NCBI RefSeq assembly: GCF_016908935.1
Contig: NZ_JAFBEV010000010.1
Location: 37,265-101,264 of the forward strand
DNA length: 64,000 nt
Direction of reading: 5' to 3'
Source of the DNA: Sporolactobacillus spathodeae
GTDB taxonomy: Bacteria > Bacillota > Bacilli > Bacillales > Sporolactobacillaceae
Shown one piece after another: positions 45,217 to 53,214 of the stretch. Position numbers and translations under genes: made by a program. A model generated the notes under the pieces. It saw only the letters and a program-made list of their open reading frames with translations, did not search any database and was not told the origin of the DNA. How positions within the stretch are numbered: the stretch's first letter is position 1; each line of letters begins with the position of its first letter.

Positions 45217-45796
45217 AGTCTTCCTTGCTGACCGGACGGATAAGTTGGGTGACACCCGTTTTTTCAAGACCTTTGACGAGCACATAAGGAAAGAGTCCGG
45301 CAAGCAGTGCTGAACCAATGAAACGGAAAACGATGTTTAATGTTAAATTCCATCCAGCAAGATCAGTCAGGTAGCCATAGTAAACATCAAGAATTAACGA
45401 ACCTGCAGAGGCGGCTAACCCTGATAAAATAGCCGGGATGAGTGAAAAGCGGCGATAAAAAACCGCGGCAAAGATCGCTTCCGAGAACAGGCCTTGAATC
45501 AGACCGTAATAAAGGTTCACGATACCACCACTCCCGCCAAAGAGAACTTCCGCTAATGCTGCAACAGTTTCAGCGAGGAACGCAGCGCCTGGTTTACGAA
45601 TCAATACTGCCGCGAATGGTCCCGCGATAAACCAGATGCCGTATATCAATGCGTCCATCTGGAGACCGAACGATTTGAATAGGTCATAGACAGGTCCCAT
45701 TAGCCGGAAAATCAGGCCAAATACAAGTGAAACGACGATCGTAACAAGAATATCTGTGAGATTAAGTGTGCGACTGACTTTTACTGATTGATTCAT
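45197..45796 (-). CDS. ykoE: Thiamine-precursor ECF transporter S component (YkoE)
   Basis: 199 residues and about six membrane helices. LNLTDILVTIVVSLVFGLIFRL and the central AALAEVLFGGSGGIVNLYYGLIQGLFSEAIF are the ligand-binding region of YkoE. In B. subtilis ykoFEDC encodes the uptake system for hydroxymethylpyrimidine/thiamine; ykoF, the soluble binding protein, is missing here, so YkoE is the only substrate determinant. ATG at 45796 follows GGGGGGAT. A TPP riboswitch and a terminator precede it, so the operon is turned off by thiamine pyrophosphate. Confidence 0.92.
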   Translation of the reverse strand: MNQSVKVSRTLNLTDILVTIVVSLVFGLIFRLMGPVYDLFKSFGLQMDALIYGIWFIAGPFAAVLIRKPGAAFLAETVAALAEVLFGGSGGIVNLYYGLIQGLFSEAIFAAVFYRRFSLIPAILSGLAASAGSLILDVYYGYLTDLAGWNLTLNIVFRFIGSALLAGLFPYVLVKGLEKTGVTQLIRPVSKEDYDVLNK

Positions 45797-45845
45797 TTCT
45801 AATCCCCCCATGTTTTTAAATGCCGTGTGTCGACCGGTATGCGTC

Positions 45846-45877
45846 AAAAAAGCCGCCTTCAATAGTGAAAGCGGCTT
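45846..45877 (-). terminator. Riboswitch-controlled terminator
   Basis: On the minus strand AAGCCGCTTTCACTA pairs with the following TGAAGGCGGCTT around a small loop, then TTTTTT. It is between the TPP aptamer and ykoE, as expected for attenuation. Confidence 0.85.
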
Positions 45878-45893
45878 AATGCTCGTTGATTCA

Positions 45894-45975
45894 CCACTTT
45901 CCTACGCTGGTATTAACCAGATCAGGTCCAAGGGTCGGAACAACAGTCCCTCTCAGCAAGACGCACCCCTAGTGG
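45894..45975 (-). promoter_or_regulatory. TPP (THI-box) riboswitch
   Basis: On the minus strand the aptamer is complete: P1 CCACT...AGTGG, the conserved GGGGTGC, CTGAGAGGGA, ACCCTTGGACCTGATCTGG, and GTTAATACCAGCGTAGGAA. It controls ykoEDC. Confidence 0.97.
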
Positions 45976-46119
45976 ACAAACGTATATTTTATTACATAAT
46001 AACGATACACTTTTTGCATATCACTTATCAAGTCATAGGTACTTGATGAGCAGGATAAATTGGTCCAACACGGTCATTCTATAAATAGAAAAGACTATGA
46101 CAGGGGTGATTCTTTGCCA

Positions 46120-46653
46120 ATGAAAATTAATATTCGTCTTCTGCTCATTACCCTCGCGTTTCTGTTATGCATCGTAAAAACAGCTGCTGCCTCACCTGCA
46201 CAGCCTGTGGAAATTTTCTCCACTAAAACGCTTCCTGACTATCATTCACTGCTCCTCCATTCAGACGCCATCGTTGCGGCGCATCTCGATGGCAGTTATA
46301 CAAGTTGGAAAACGGGCAAACGGGTATCTGCTGCCGCTACACTTGTCAACAGCCGCCAACACCTCATCACTCACCGCGTCTTAAAAGGGACGGCTCCCAC
46401 GTTTTTGCTGACGACTGGTGTTCGTCCGCTTCCTCGCCCTACTGATCCACTCAATCAACTCTATACGGGTCCTCTGGCTGACGGTGATTATCTGCTTTTC
46501 CTGAAAAAATATGGGAATGGCAGCGACTCGATTCTAAATGGTGGATTCAGTGCTGTCTATCCGCTTTATCAAGGACGAACGATCAGCCTGGAGAATGGTT
46601 TTTCAGAATTAGGCGGCAAGTCCCTTGATGAAATTAAGGAAATGGTTCACTGA
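46120..46653 (+). CDS. Secreted or lipid-free exported protein, unknown function
   Basis: 177 residues. A signal peptide (MKINIRLLLITLAFLLCIVKTAAASPA) with a likely cleavage after AAA/S near residue 23 is followed by a soluble region, beta-rich by eye, with repeated LLHSDAIVAAHLDG, HRVLKGTAP and GDYLLFLKKYG. These phrases are typical of small exported beta-sandwich proteins of Bacilli, but I recognise no domain. There is no lipobox cysteine. GGGGTGAT is 9 bases before ATG 46120; a TTG at 46114 is possible. Its neighbours give no hint of function. Confidence 0.7.
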   Translation: MKINIRLLLITLAFLLCIVKTAAASPAQPVEIFSTKTLPDYHSLLLHSDAIVAAHLDGSYTSWKTGKRVSAAATLVNSRQHLITHRVLKGTAPTFLLTTGVRPLPRPTDPLNQLYTGPLADGDYLLFLKKYGNGSDSILNGGFSAVYPLYQGRTISLENGFSELGGKSLDEIKEMVH

Positions 46654-46734
46654 AATTTACTTGCTGCTGTTCTAGAAAGCGAGACAAGCCATATACATAG
46701 GACATCAATTCATTTCAGCGGGAGGAAAAACGTC

Positions 46735-46938
46735 ATGGAAAAAGTCATCGCTCATCTTCATCTAAAAAAACAAGGTATTCTGTTCGACTGCTTAAAAAGA
46801 ATTGGTCAGCGTGCGCAGCGGGTATCAACAGAAGAGTGTCTTGAACGATTGACAACAATCATGTATCGGCTCATTCTCCTATTCGGTATTCCATATTTTC
46901 TTTTTATCCTTGTTTCATTTATTCGGATGGGCTATTAA
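46735..46938 (+). CDS. Small protein with one C-terminal membrane segment
   Basis: 67 residues. The first 40 are basic and soluble (QRAQRVSTEECLERLT); the last 25 (YRLILLFGIPYFLFILVSFI) form one membrane helix. A good ribosome binding site (GGGAGG) precedes the ATG, and the frame ends 24 bases into the convergent yppE region. No family recognised. It could be a small membrane regulator, but there is no evidence. Confidence 0.55.
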   Translation: MEKVIAHLHLKKQGILFDCLKRIGQRAQRVSTEECLERLTTIMYRLILLFGIPYFLFILVSFIRMGY

Positions 46939-47334
46939 ATTCCCCTGATTGACTGTGTCAAAAGAATCAGCGAGTTCGGAAAGAAGTGTATCAAGCACAT
47001 AGTCGATGGCTTGAATGGTCTCAATAAAACGACGCTGACGTGTGGTCTTTTGAAAGGCTGTCACACTGATCAATGTTAAATTATCACACGTGTCTTTGAT
47101 TTGCTGCAGATGCAGATAACGTGGTTGATTTAACGCCACCCATTTATTGGCGAGTGGACTCCATTCAGCGAGTATTTGATCGGTCCGGTTAGCAAAAGGT
47201 TTGACCTCATTCTGAAAATCCGGCTTGTAGTCTGCCTTCTTGTATTGGATATAGAATTGAGCATACGCCTTTTGGCTGATTTCTTTCAATTGGTCAGTTA
47301 ATTCAGCAAGACGATCGGTTGAAATTTCTTTCAT
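46915..47334 (-). CDS. yppE: YppE family protein (DUF1798-like)
   Basis: 139 residues, predicted all-helical. LTDQLKEISQKAYAQFY and the final IQAIDYVLDTLLSELAD match the helical-bundle YppE family of unknown function. In B. subtilis yppE lies beside recU and ponA, as here, which supports the call. GAGGTG precedes the ATG. The reading frame's end overlaps the small gene 46735-46938 by 24 bases on the opposite strand. It follows the next small gene by 19 bases and may be co-transcribed with it. Confidence 0.7.
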   Translation of the reverse strand: MKEISTDRLAELTDQLKEISQKAYAQFYIQYKKADYKPDFQNEVKPFANRTDQILAEWSPLANKWVALNQPRYLHLQQIKDTCDNLTLISVTAFQKTTRQRRFIETIQAIDYVLDTLLSELADSFDTVNQGNLIAHPNK

Positions 47335-47353
47335 TTAGCACACCTCGAATTGA

Positions 47354-47674
47354 TTATTCTTCTGCAATTTTTTTGTCAGTCATTGTGAGAAGCGGGACAT
47401 GTCTTCTGTTCTTTCTTTCCGTAGTGAATGGGTAAATTTTCTTATCTGCCACTTTCTCTTCTGCCATAGCGATCGGTCGTCCACAACACGCGGCTAATTG
47501 GTCAATGGCAAGAAAAGGAGTCAAATGCATCGACAGTGTCCTTCGATAGTTGTTAACCGTTTCATCAACTAAGTTGCAGTTTTGCCGGATGATTTTCTGA
47601 GCCATTTGATCGGTTTTCATCAGTAATAAATCCAATTGATGCGTGACATCACATGTTCTCCTGCTCTTTAACAT
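47354..47674 (-). CDS. Hypothetical protein upstream of yppE
   Basis: 106 residues, mostly helical by eye, with two adjacent cysteines (AACCGRPIAMAEEKVADKK) and a basic tail. No family recognised. It lies 19 bases before yppE in the same direction with GAGGACAGG before the ATG, so a two-gene unit is likely. The name of the equivalent B. subtilis gene cannot be given with confidence. The frame is clear of overlapping genes, and its codon use looks normal for the region. Confidence 0.5.
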   Translation of the reverse strand: MLKSRRTCDVTHQLDLLLMKTDQMAQKIIRQNCNLVDETVNNYRRTLSMHLTPFLAIDQLAACCGRPIAMAEEKVADKKIYPFTTERKNRRHVPLLTMTDKKIAEE

Positions 47675-47938
47675 CCTGTCCTCGCCCCTTTATCGCTAAT
47701 CGTTCTTTTCCTACTGTAAGAGTACGAGAAAGCTAAAGCAGTCCCCTGCCTGTCCGACAAAACTAGAACAAATACAGCAAAACTAGTGCGTTCCAGTTAT
47801 AATAATCATATTTTCGACAAAAATTGTTGTCAGAACCCTGATCGGCCGCCCTTTTTCCCTAAAAACGCACCGCTTCTGTCCACCTTTTGGTATACTGTGT
47901 TAAGATAAACGTAAAAATTTGAAAGGAGCAGCGCTATT

Positions 47939-48547
47939 TTGACGCTCTTTTATCCAAATGGACAGCCTTTTCAAAGGTCTGCCGAGGTGAAAACAAGCAA
48001 TAATCAACAAGTGACAGTCAATTATGGCAAACGCGGAATGACGTTGGAAGAGGCCCTTAATGTGACCAATCAATATTACATTGAGTCGGATCAAGCCGTC
48101 ATTTATAAGAAACCGACACCCATTCAGATTGTCCATGTTGATTATCCAAAGCGTAGCGCGGCCAGAATCACGGAAGCCTATTTCCGCAAGGCATCAACAA
48201 CCGATTATAACGGCGTTTTTCTGGGAAAATATATTGATTTTGAGGCCAAGGAAACGACCCACCCTAATTATATACCATTGAAAAACTTCCACGAGCATCA
48301 AGTCCTTCATATGGCAAGGATTAAGCGGCACGGAGGCATTGGATTTATCATTGTCCGATTCACGCCAACAGACGAAATCTATTTACTTGATGCATCCTAT
48401 TTGGAAAATCGTTGGAACGAAGCCATTCAAAAATCAGGTCGAAAGTCGCTTCCCAAAACGCTTTTTCAGGAAAAAGGCTATTTGGTTCCTCAGAACTATT
48501 TGCCGCGAATTGATTACCTTCGCGTGATAAAGGATGTATACTTTTAG
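47939..48547 (+). CDS. recU: Holliday junction resolvase RecU
   Basis: 202 residues. RecU cuts Holliday junctions in recombination repair and chromosome segregation. The family pattern is very clear: KRGMTLEEALNVTNQYYIESDQAVIYKKPTPIQIVHVDYPKRSAARITEA is present (in pieces), followed by STTDYNGVFLGKYIDFEAKET with the catalytic D, E and K, and the C-terminal YLPRIDYLRVI. The start is TTG at 47939 with AAGGAG 10 bases upstream. ponA follows 86 bases later, the same pair as in B. subtilis. Confidence 0.95.
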   Translation: MTLFYPNGQPFQRSAEVKTSNNQQVTVNYGKRGMTLEEALNVTNQYYIESDQAVIYKKPTPIQIVHVDYPKRSAARITEAYFRKASTTDYNGVFLGKYIDFEAKETTHPNYIPLKNFHEHQVLHMARIKRHGGIGFIIVRFTPTDEIYLLDASYLENRWNEAIQKSGRKSLPKTLFQEKGYLVPQNYLPRIDYLRVIKDVYF

Positions 48548-48633
48548 CTGTCATATTCTTTCGGTTAAATCGAATACTATTATAAAGATTTTAACCATGA
48601 GACAGGCATTCCGGAAAGGTAGGAAAAAATAGC

Positions 48634-50976
48634 ATGGTTGACTATCAGTCGAGGATGGAGAGGAGACGTGCGAAAGAAGAAGCAAAAGAAGCACGTCAGG
48701 CAACAAAAGCAAAACACACCCGCAAGTCTTCGGGTGGAGGTGGTGGAAGAAAAAAGCGAGGCTGGTTCAAGCGCACGCTAATCATCATTTTATTGATCTT
48801 TCTCTTTCTTATTCTTGCGGGCATATCCATGGTTTTCGCAATTGTCCGCAGCGCGCCTGCGTTGAATTCAAATGCCCTCCATAATGAGGTTTCTTCTGTG
48901 ATTTATGATGAGTACAATAAAAAGGCGACCGTGGTCGACGCTGGGACGCATCGGCTCTACGCGGATCTAAACTCGATCCCGCTTTCTGTGCAAGACGCGT
49001 TTATTTCTACAGAGGATGTGCGCTTTTATCAACATTTTGGGATTGACCCCGTACGCATTGGCGGGTCAATCCTTGCTCAGTTTACGCATGGATACAAATC
49101 TGAAGGCGGCAGTACAATTGATCAGCAAGTTGTGCGCAATGCAATGCTGACACAAAATAAAACATTTAAACGTAAAATTCAGGAAATGTATTTAGCGGTC
49201 CAATTGGATAAGAAATATACAAAAAAACAGATTCTAGAAATGTATCTAAATCAGATCTATTTAGGCGGTGGTCCAACGTACGGCGTTGCGGCCGCTTCTG
49301 AACTGTATTTTGGCAAAAATATTAAAAATGTCGATTTAGCTCAAGCAGCGATGCTTGCCGCGATGACGCGGAACCCGGGCTACTATGATCCGATTGATCA
49401 TCCGGCCCAGGCTAAGGCGCGGCGCGATCTGGTGCTTGATTTAATGGCAAAATACCACGCCATCTCGAAGGCACAGGCAACTGCTGCAAAGAGCGAATCG
49501 ATGAAGCAAATGACAAAAGGTCATGGCAAGGTGACCTATAGCAATCGAAAATACGGCGCTTTTGTCGATTATGTTCGTCATGTCCTTGTCAATCAAGAAA
49601 AAGTAATCACCGAAAAAGAGTTTGATTCTGGTGGTTTGAAAATTTACACAACCTTAGATCCTTCGATTCAGAAGAAGACGCAATCGGTTTTGAATAATAG
49701 CAATAATTACCCTGGCATGAAACGGAATTTTCAAGCGGGCCTTTCTGTCATTGACACACAGACAGGTGCTATCCGTGCGCTTGGCGGCGGACGCAATTAT
49801 CAGTACCTGATGAATACCAATCATTCATATAATAGCGTCGGTAGCGTCGGATCAACCGCTAAGCCGATTGTGGATTATGGACCGGCTATCGACTACCTGA
49901 AGTGGCCGACCGATTACCAGTTGGATGACAAAAAAGGTCTGAAATACACGGGCAGCACAAAAATGGTTAGCGATTGGGACGGAAAATTTATGGGCAAAAT
50001 ATCGATGCGCAAAGCACTCTATTTGTCGCGAAATGTTCCTGCTGTCAATACGCTGCAGCAAATCGATCAGGCAATGGGTAGCACCCGTCCGGTCATTAAT
50101 TTTGCCAATAAGCTGGGCATGAATTTTACGCAGTCTCAATTTGACGAGAGCTATGCAATTGGTTCCTTCCACTCTTCACCTCTTTCTATGGCAGGAGCGT
50201 ACGCGGCTTTCGGAAACAGCGGTGTTTATAATCAACCTTACGCGGTCCGTAAAATCGTCAAGCCCGATGGCGAAGTGATCACTTTGGATCACACGAAGCG
50301 TATCGCAATGCATGACTATACAGCTTATATGGTTACAGACATGCTCAAGGATGTTATGTCTAAAGGAACTGGTGTGATGGCAAATCTGCCTGGCACACCG
50401 CTTGCTGGCAAAACCGGTACGCAGAACATCCCTAGTGATTACGCCGCTCAAATGCAAATCTCCCCTTACGCGGTCAGTCATGGCGCATTGGATGAGTGGT
50501 TTGTCGGCTATACAACGCGCCTCACCACTGCAGTTTGGACCGGTTACGATGTAACCAATAATGATGTGAAGAATAAGCGTTATTTGCAGAGCAACTTCGG
50601 CACTTATCTTGCTCCAGGACAGCAAAACTATGCGAAGTTGATTTTTAAGAATGTGATGGGAACGATTATGCCTGGCGCACCCGACTTTATTCGCCCGAAC
50701 TCGGTTATCAGCTTATCTGGGGGCGAGCTCGGGGTGCGTAATTCAACTGTTCAAAACCACTTTCAATCGAACAGTAGCTCTTCCAGTGCATCCTCGTCAT
50801 CGAGTAGCTCGGCATCGTCGTCAAGCAGTTCAAGTTCAAGTTCGAGCTCAATACCGCCAGCCAGTTCATCGTCATCGAGCATCAGTTCATCGCCACAGGT
50901 AACATCTTCAGCGCCGCCTGTCTCATCGAGCGCCGCTGCGGCTCCGGCATCTGCGTCGTCATCAGCAGCGCCGTAA
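48634..50976 (+). CDS. ponA: Penicillin-binding protein 1A (transglycosylase/transpeptidase)
   Basis: 780 residues. A basic cytoplasmic stretch, one membrane helix (residues about 47-70), a glycosyltransferase domain with the catalytic glutamate in ISTEDVRFYQHFG (E127), and a transpeptidase domain with SVGSTAKP (SxxK), SRNVPAV (SxN) and AGKTGTQN (KTG). The enzyme makes and cross-links peptidoglycan outside the membrane. The last 75 residues are a Ser/Ala/Pro-rich tail, much longer than a usual PonA tail and probably a surface spacer. Coupled to recU. Confidence 0.95.
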   Translation: MVDYQSRMERRRAKEEAKEARQATKAKHTRKSSGGGGGRKKRGWFKRTLIIILLIFLFLILAGISMVFAIVRSAPALNSNALHNEVSSVIYDEYNKKATVVDAGTHRLYADLNSIPLSVQDAFISTEDVRFYQHFGIDPVRIGGSILAQFTHGYKSEGGSTIDQQVVRNAMLTQNKTFKRKIQEMYLAVQLDKKYTKKQILEMYLNQIYLGGGPTYGVAAASELYFGKNIKNVDLAQAAMLAAMTRNPGYYDPIDHPAQAKARRDLVLDLMAKYHAISKAQATAAKSESMKQMTKGHGKVTYSNRKYGAFVDYVRHVLVNQEKVITEKEFDSGGLKIYTTLDPSIQKKTQSVLNNSNNYPGMKRNFQAGLSVIDTQTGAIRALGGGRNYQYLMNTNHSYNSVGSVGSTAKPIVDYGPAIDYLKWPTDYQLDDKKGLKYTGSTKMVSDWDGKFMGKISMRKALYLSRNVPAVNTLQQIDQAMGSTRPVINFANKLGMNFTQSQFDESYAIGSFHSSPLSMAGAYAAFGNSGVYNQPYAVRKIVKPDGEVITLDHTKRIAMHDYTAYMVTDMLKDVMSKGTGVMANLPGTPLAGKTGTQNIPSDYAAQMQISPYAVSHGALDEWFVGYTTRLTTAVWTGYDVTNNDVKNKRYLQSNFGTYLAPGQQNYAKLIFKNVMGTIMPGAPDFIRPNSVISLSGGELGVRNSTVQNHFQSNSSSSSASSSSSSSASSSSSSSSSSSSIPPASSSSSSISSSPQVTSSAPPVSSSAAAAPASASSSAAP

Positions 50977-51000
50977 CCCTATTAAAAAAACTTAACGTAT

Positions 51001-51036
51001 AAAAAAGCCTTGGCAGGAAAATGCCAAGGCTTTTTA
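51001..51036. terminator. Terminator between ponA and ypoC
   Basis: AAAAAGCCTTGGCA pairs with TGCCAAGGCTTTTT; useful in both directions. Confidence 0.9.
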
Positions 51037-51073
51037 TGTAGATAAGAATGTGTATCAGTTTTTGCTCAATCGA

Positions 51074-51589
51074 TCATGAACGGGCCGACTTCATTAAGGA
51101 CAACTTTTTGTACAATTCTTCTTCCATTGCTTCCAATTGAATAAATGATTGGTAGCGATCGGGTCGCTGCAATAAATAGCCAATTCGCTCTTCAATATTG
51201 AGCGGCGCGTATGCGAAATCAGACAATACGGGTAACAGTTTTTCCGGTTGCAGTGAGGTAACAGGCTGCTCGCTCGCCCAAAACATTTGATCGACAAATC
51301 CGGCGAGCGACTGAATCATATGTGTTTTCGCTTCTGCTGTTTTACGTTGGTGGAAAAATAAACGGATAGCCTCTTTTTTTTCCTGCCAAAATAAATGATA
51401 AAAATTATTTTTCTGCTGCCACGGCCATTCCTCGCTTAGTTTTGGCTCATCATGATAACGAATATCCATGATAAATGGTGCGGCAAACAAAGGAAAGTCA
51501 ACTGATTCATCAATTGTAAGCGACGATTCCTCATAAAACGGATGATATTGAAATGCCTGAGGGATCTCAAATTTGCGGATCCGTTTCAT
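51074..51589 (-). CDS. ypoC: YpoC-like protein
   Basis: 171 residues, mainly helical with many aromatic and charged residues (EWPWQQKNNFYHLFWQEKK). YpoC proteins have unknown function but always lie next to nth and dnaD in Bacilli. The start ATG is inside the end of nth (23-base overlap) behind GGAAGGAGTGAC, so translation is coupled. The strong hydrophilic surface and lack of a signal or membrane helix make it cytosolic. Assigned mostly on position, with only moderate sequence recognition. Confidence 0.75.
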   Translation of the reverse strand: MKRIRKFEIPQAFQYHPFYEESSLTIDESVDFPLFAAPFIMDIRYHDEPKLSEEWPWQQKNNFYHLFWQEKKEAIRLFFHQRKTAEAKTHMIQSLAGFVDQMFWASEQPVTSLQPEKLLPVLSDFAYAPLNIEERIGYLLQRPDRYQSFIQLEAMEEELYKKLSLMKSARS

Positions 51590-52247
51590 AGGCTGTCACT
51601 CCTTCCTGCCGCATCCGCTTTCGACCTTCACGACAAACAGCCAAAAGCGGGCAGACAGGACATGCTGGATTCTGTGCACGGCAATGATAGCGACCGAAAA
51701 AAATCAGTTGATGATGCGATGCTGACCATCTCTCTCTCGGGATGCGTCGCATCAACGTTTTTTCCACTTCTAAAACACTATCTTTCCAACGACAGATGCC
51801 TAATCTTTTTGTCACCCGCTCGACATGGGTATCAACTGCCAACGCCGGAACGCCAAAAGCAACAGAGAGAATAACATTTGCTGTTTTTCGCCCGATCCCT
51901 GGGAGCTGAATTAGCGCTTCCATTGTTCTTGGTAATTGTCCATTATAATCCGTGATCAGACGTTCGCACATCTGGCGTATATGTTTCGCTTTATTTCTGT
52001 ATAAACCAATTGAACGGATATCGTTTTGCAATTCCTCAAGAGGAACGGCAAGATAATCTTCCGGCACATGATATTTTTGAAAGAGACCTGGTGTGACACG
52101 GTTAACGAGTGCATCCGTGCATTGTGCGGACAGCATCACTGCGATTGCAAGTTCAAATGGATTGGCGTGGTTCAGTTCACAATGTGCATCAGGAAACATC
52201 TGTTCGATAATTGTAAATATAGAATCAATCTGTTTCTGATTTAAAAT
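51567..52247 (-). CDS. nth: Endonuclease III with an ATT start codon
   Basis: 226 residues from the ATT at 52247. Helix-hairpin-helix LPGIGRKTANVILSVAFGVPALAVDTHVERV holds the catalytic lysine and aspartate; the iron-sulfur cluster cysteines are C-x6-C-x2-C-x5-C in CRAQNPACPVCPLLAVC. It removes oxidised pyrimidines. The ATG at 52199 would lose 16 conserved residues and has no ribosome binding site. Upstream of it the frame reads ILNQKQIDSIFTIIEQ, which aligns with the B. subtilis N-terminus (MLNLKQIE...), with AAGGAG 8 bases before ATT and no ATG, GTG or TTG available. So ATT initiation is the best reading. Confidence 0.88.
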   Translation of the reverse strand: MLNQKQIDSIFTIIEQMFPDAHCELNHANPFELAIAVMLSAQCTDALVNRVTPGLFQKYHVPEDYLAVPLEELQNDIRSIGLYRNKAKHIRQMCERLITDYNGQLPRTMEALIQLPGIGRKTANVILSVAFGVPALAVDTHVERVTKRLGICRWKDSVLEVEKTLMRRIPRERWSASHHQLIFFGRYHCRAQNPACPVCPLLAVCREGRKRMRQEGVTAYETDPQI

Positions 52248-52261
52248 TTTTAAATCTCCTT

Positions 52262-52960
52262 TCAGGCTTTATCCAGCCAGTCATACGCAGGCATTTTTGG
52301 AATATGGTTTTCGGACTTCTCGCTTTGAGGCGTACGCGCGGTTTGCTGATGGCGACGAACCTGCGATCCATGCGCTTTTGCTTGTTCCAATGTTCGGACA
52401 CCATTCTTACGCCAATCAAAGAGAATCCGATCAATATATCTAAAATTGAGTTTCCCAGAAACAACGGATTCCCGTAGCGCTGCTTTAATTAATTGCGGCG
52501 AGAAATGATCGTCATCCATCCACATCGCCAGCGTCTCGCATTCAATCGGCGAAAGTGGGCGGCCAAATTCGGTTTCAAATAGCGTGTACAAAGCCTGCTC
52601 GTTTCCCGCGACGTGTTCAGAACCCGTTCGATAGACAAATTGGATAAGCTTTTCCCATAAAGGCTGAAGCGAGTAGGATTCTGAATAAATCTGGTTGTCC
52701 TTCTTCTGTACAATTGATAAAAAGCCGCGCTGAATCAAATTCTGCAATTTATCAGCACATGTTGTTTCATCAAGAGTCATCCTTCGGCATAAATCATCAA
52801 ATGTTGGAAAATTGTTCCCATTTATAAGAAAAGAATGAACTTCGATAAGGAGCATACACTCCTGTTCATTCAATCCGATGGCATGATAATTTTCAATAAG
52901 GAGCGAAGGCACATTGATTGTCCCTTTTAACATTAAATCAAGTATTAATTTCGTATCCAT
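52262..52960 (-). CDS. dnaD: DNA replication initiation protein DnaD
   Basis: 232 residues. An N-terminal winged-helix oligomerisation domain (residues about 1-110) is followed by the DnaD domain with YTLFETEFGRPLSPIECETLAMWM and the conserved C-terminal VSGKLNFRYIDRILFDWRKNGVRT. It helps load the DnaB helicase through DnaA/PriA. GAGGTG precedes the ATG. The stop codon is 14 bases before the ATT start of nth, giving the order dnaD-nth-ypoC, as in B. subtilis. Confidence 0.95.
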   Translation of the reverse strand: MDTKLILDLMLKGTINVPSLLIENYHAIGLNEQECMLLIEVHSFLINGNNFPTFDDLCRRMTLDETTCADKLQNLIQRGFLSIVQKKDNQIYSESYSLQPLWEKLIQFVYRTGSEHVAGNEQALYTLFETEFGRPLSPIECETLAMWMDDDHFSPQLIKAALRESVVSGKLNFRYIDRILFDWRKNGVRTLEQAKAHGSQVRRHQQTARTPQSEKSENHIPKMPAYDWLDKA

Positions 52961-53034
52961 TCATGACACCTCTTGTTTTATTATAGCATGAACCCAATAA
53001 ATATGATGCGTATTGGAAGCTTGTAAGAATTGTA

Positions 53035-53070
53035 TATTAGAAAAACTTGGCTTAGCCAAGTCCTATGAAC
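53035..53070 (+). repeat. Dispersed repeat hairpin, copy F
   Basis: ACTTGGCTTAGCCAAGT at 53045-53061, a perfect 7-bp stem with a 3-base loop. The GC-rich part is absent. Confidence 0.6.
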
Positions 53071-53137
53071 CATGACCAATCCTTAGTTTTTCTTATACTT
53101 AATTCCTTTGAAATCTTATGCATTCTATTGTACAAAA

Positions 53138-53170
53138 GAAAAACGGTGCATGATTTAATCACGCACCGAA
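53138..53170 (-). terminator. Terminator after asnS
   Basis: On the minus strand CGGTGCGTGATT pairs with AATCATGCACCG, then TTTTTC. Confidence 0.85.
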
Positions 53171-53214
53171 TTCCTTTTTGCATCTTGTTAGAGAAAATAT
53201 TTTTTAAAAGACGA

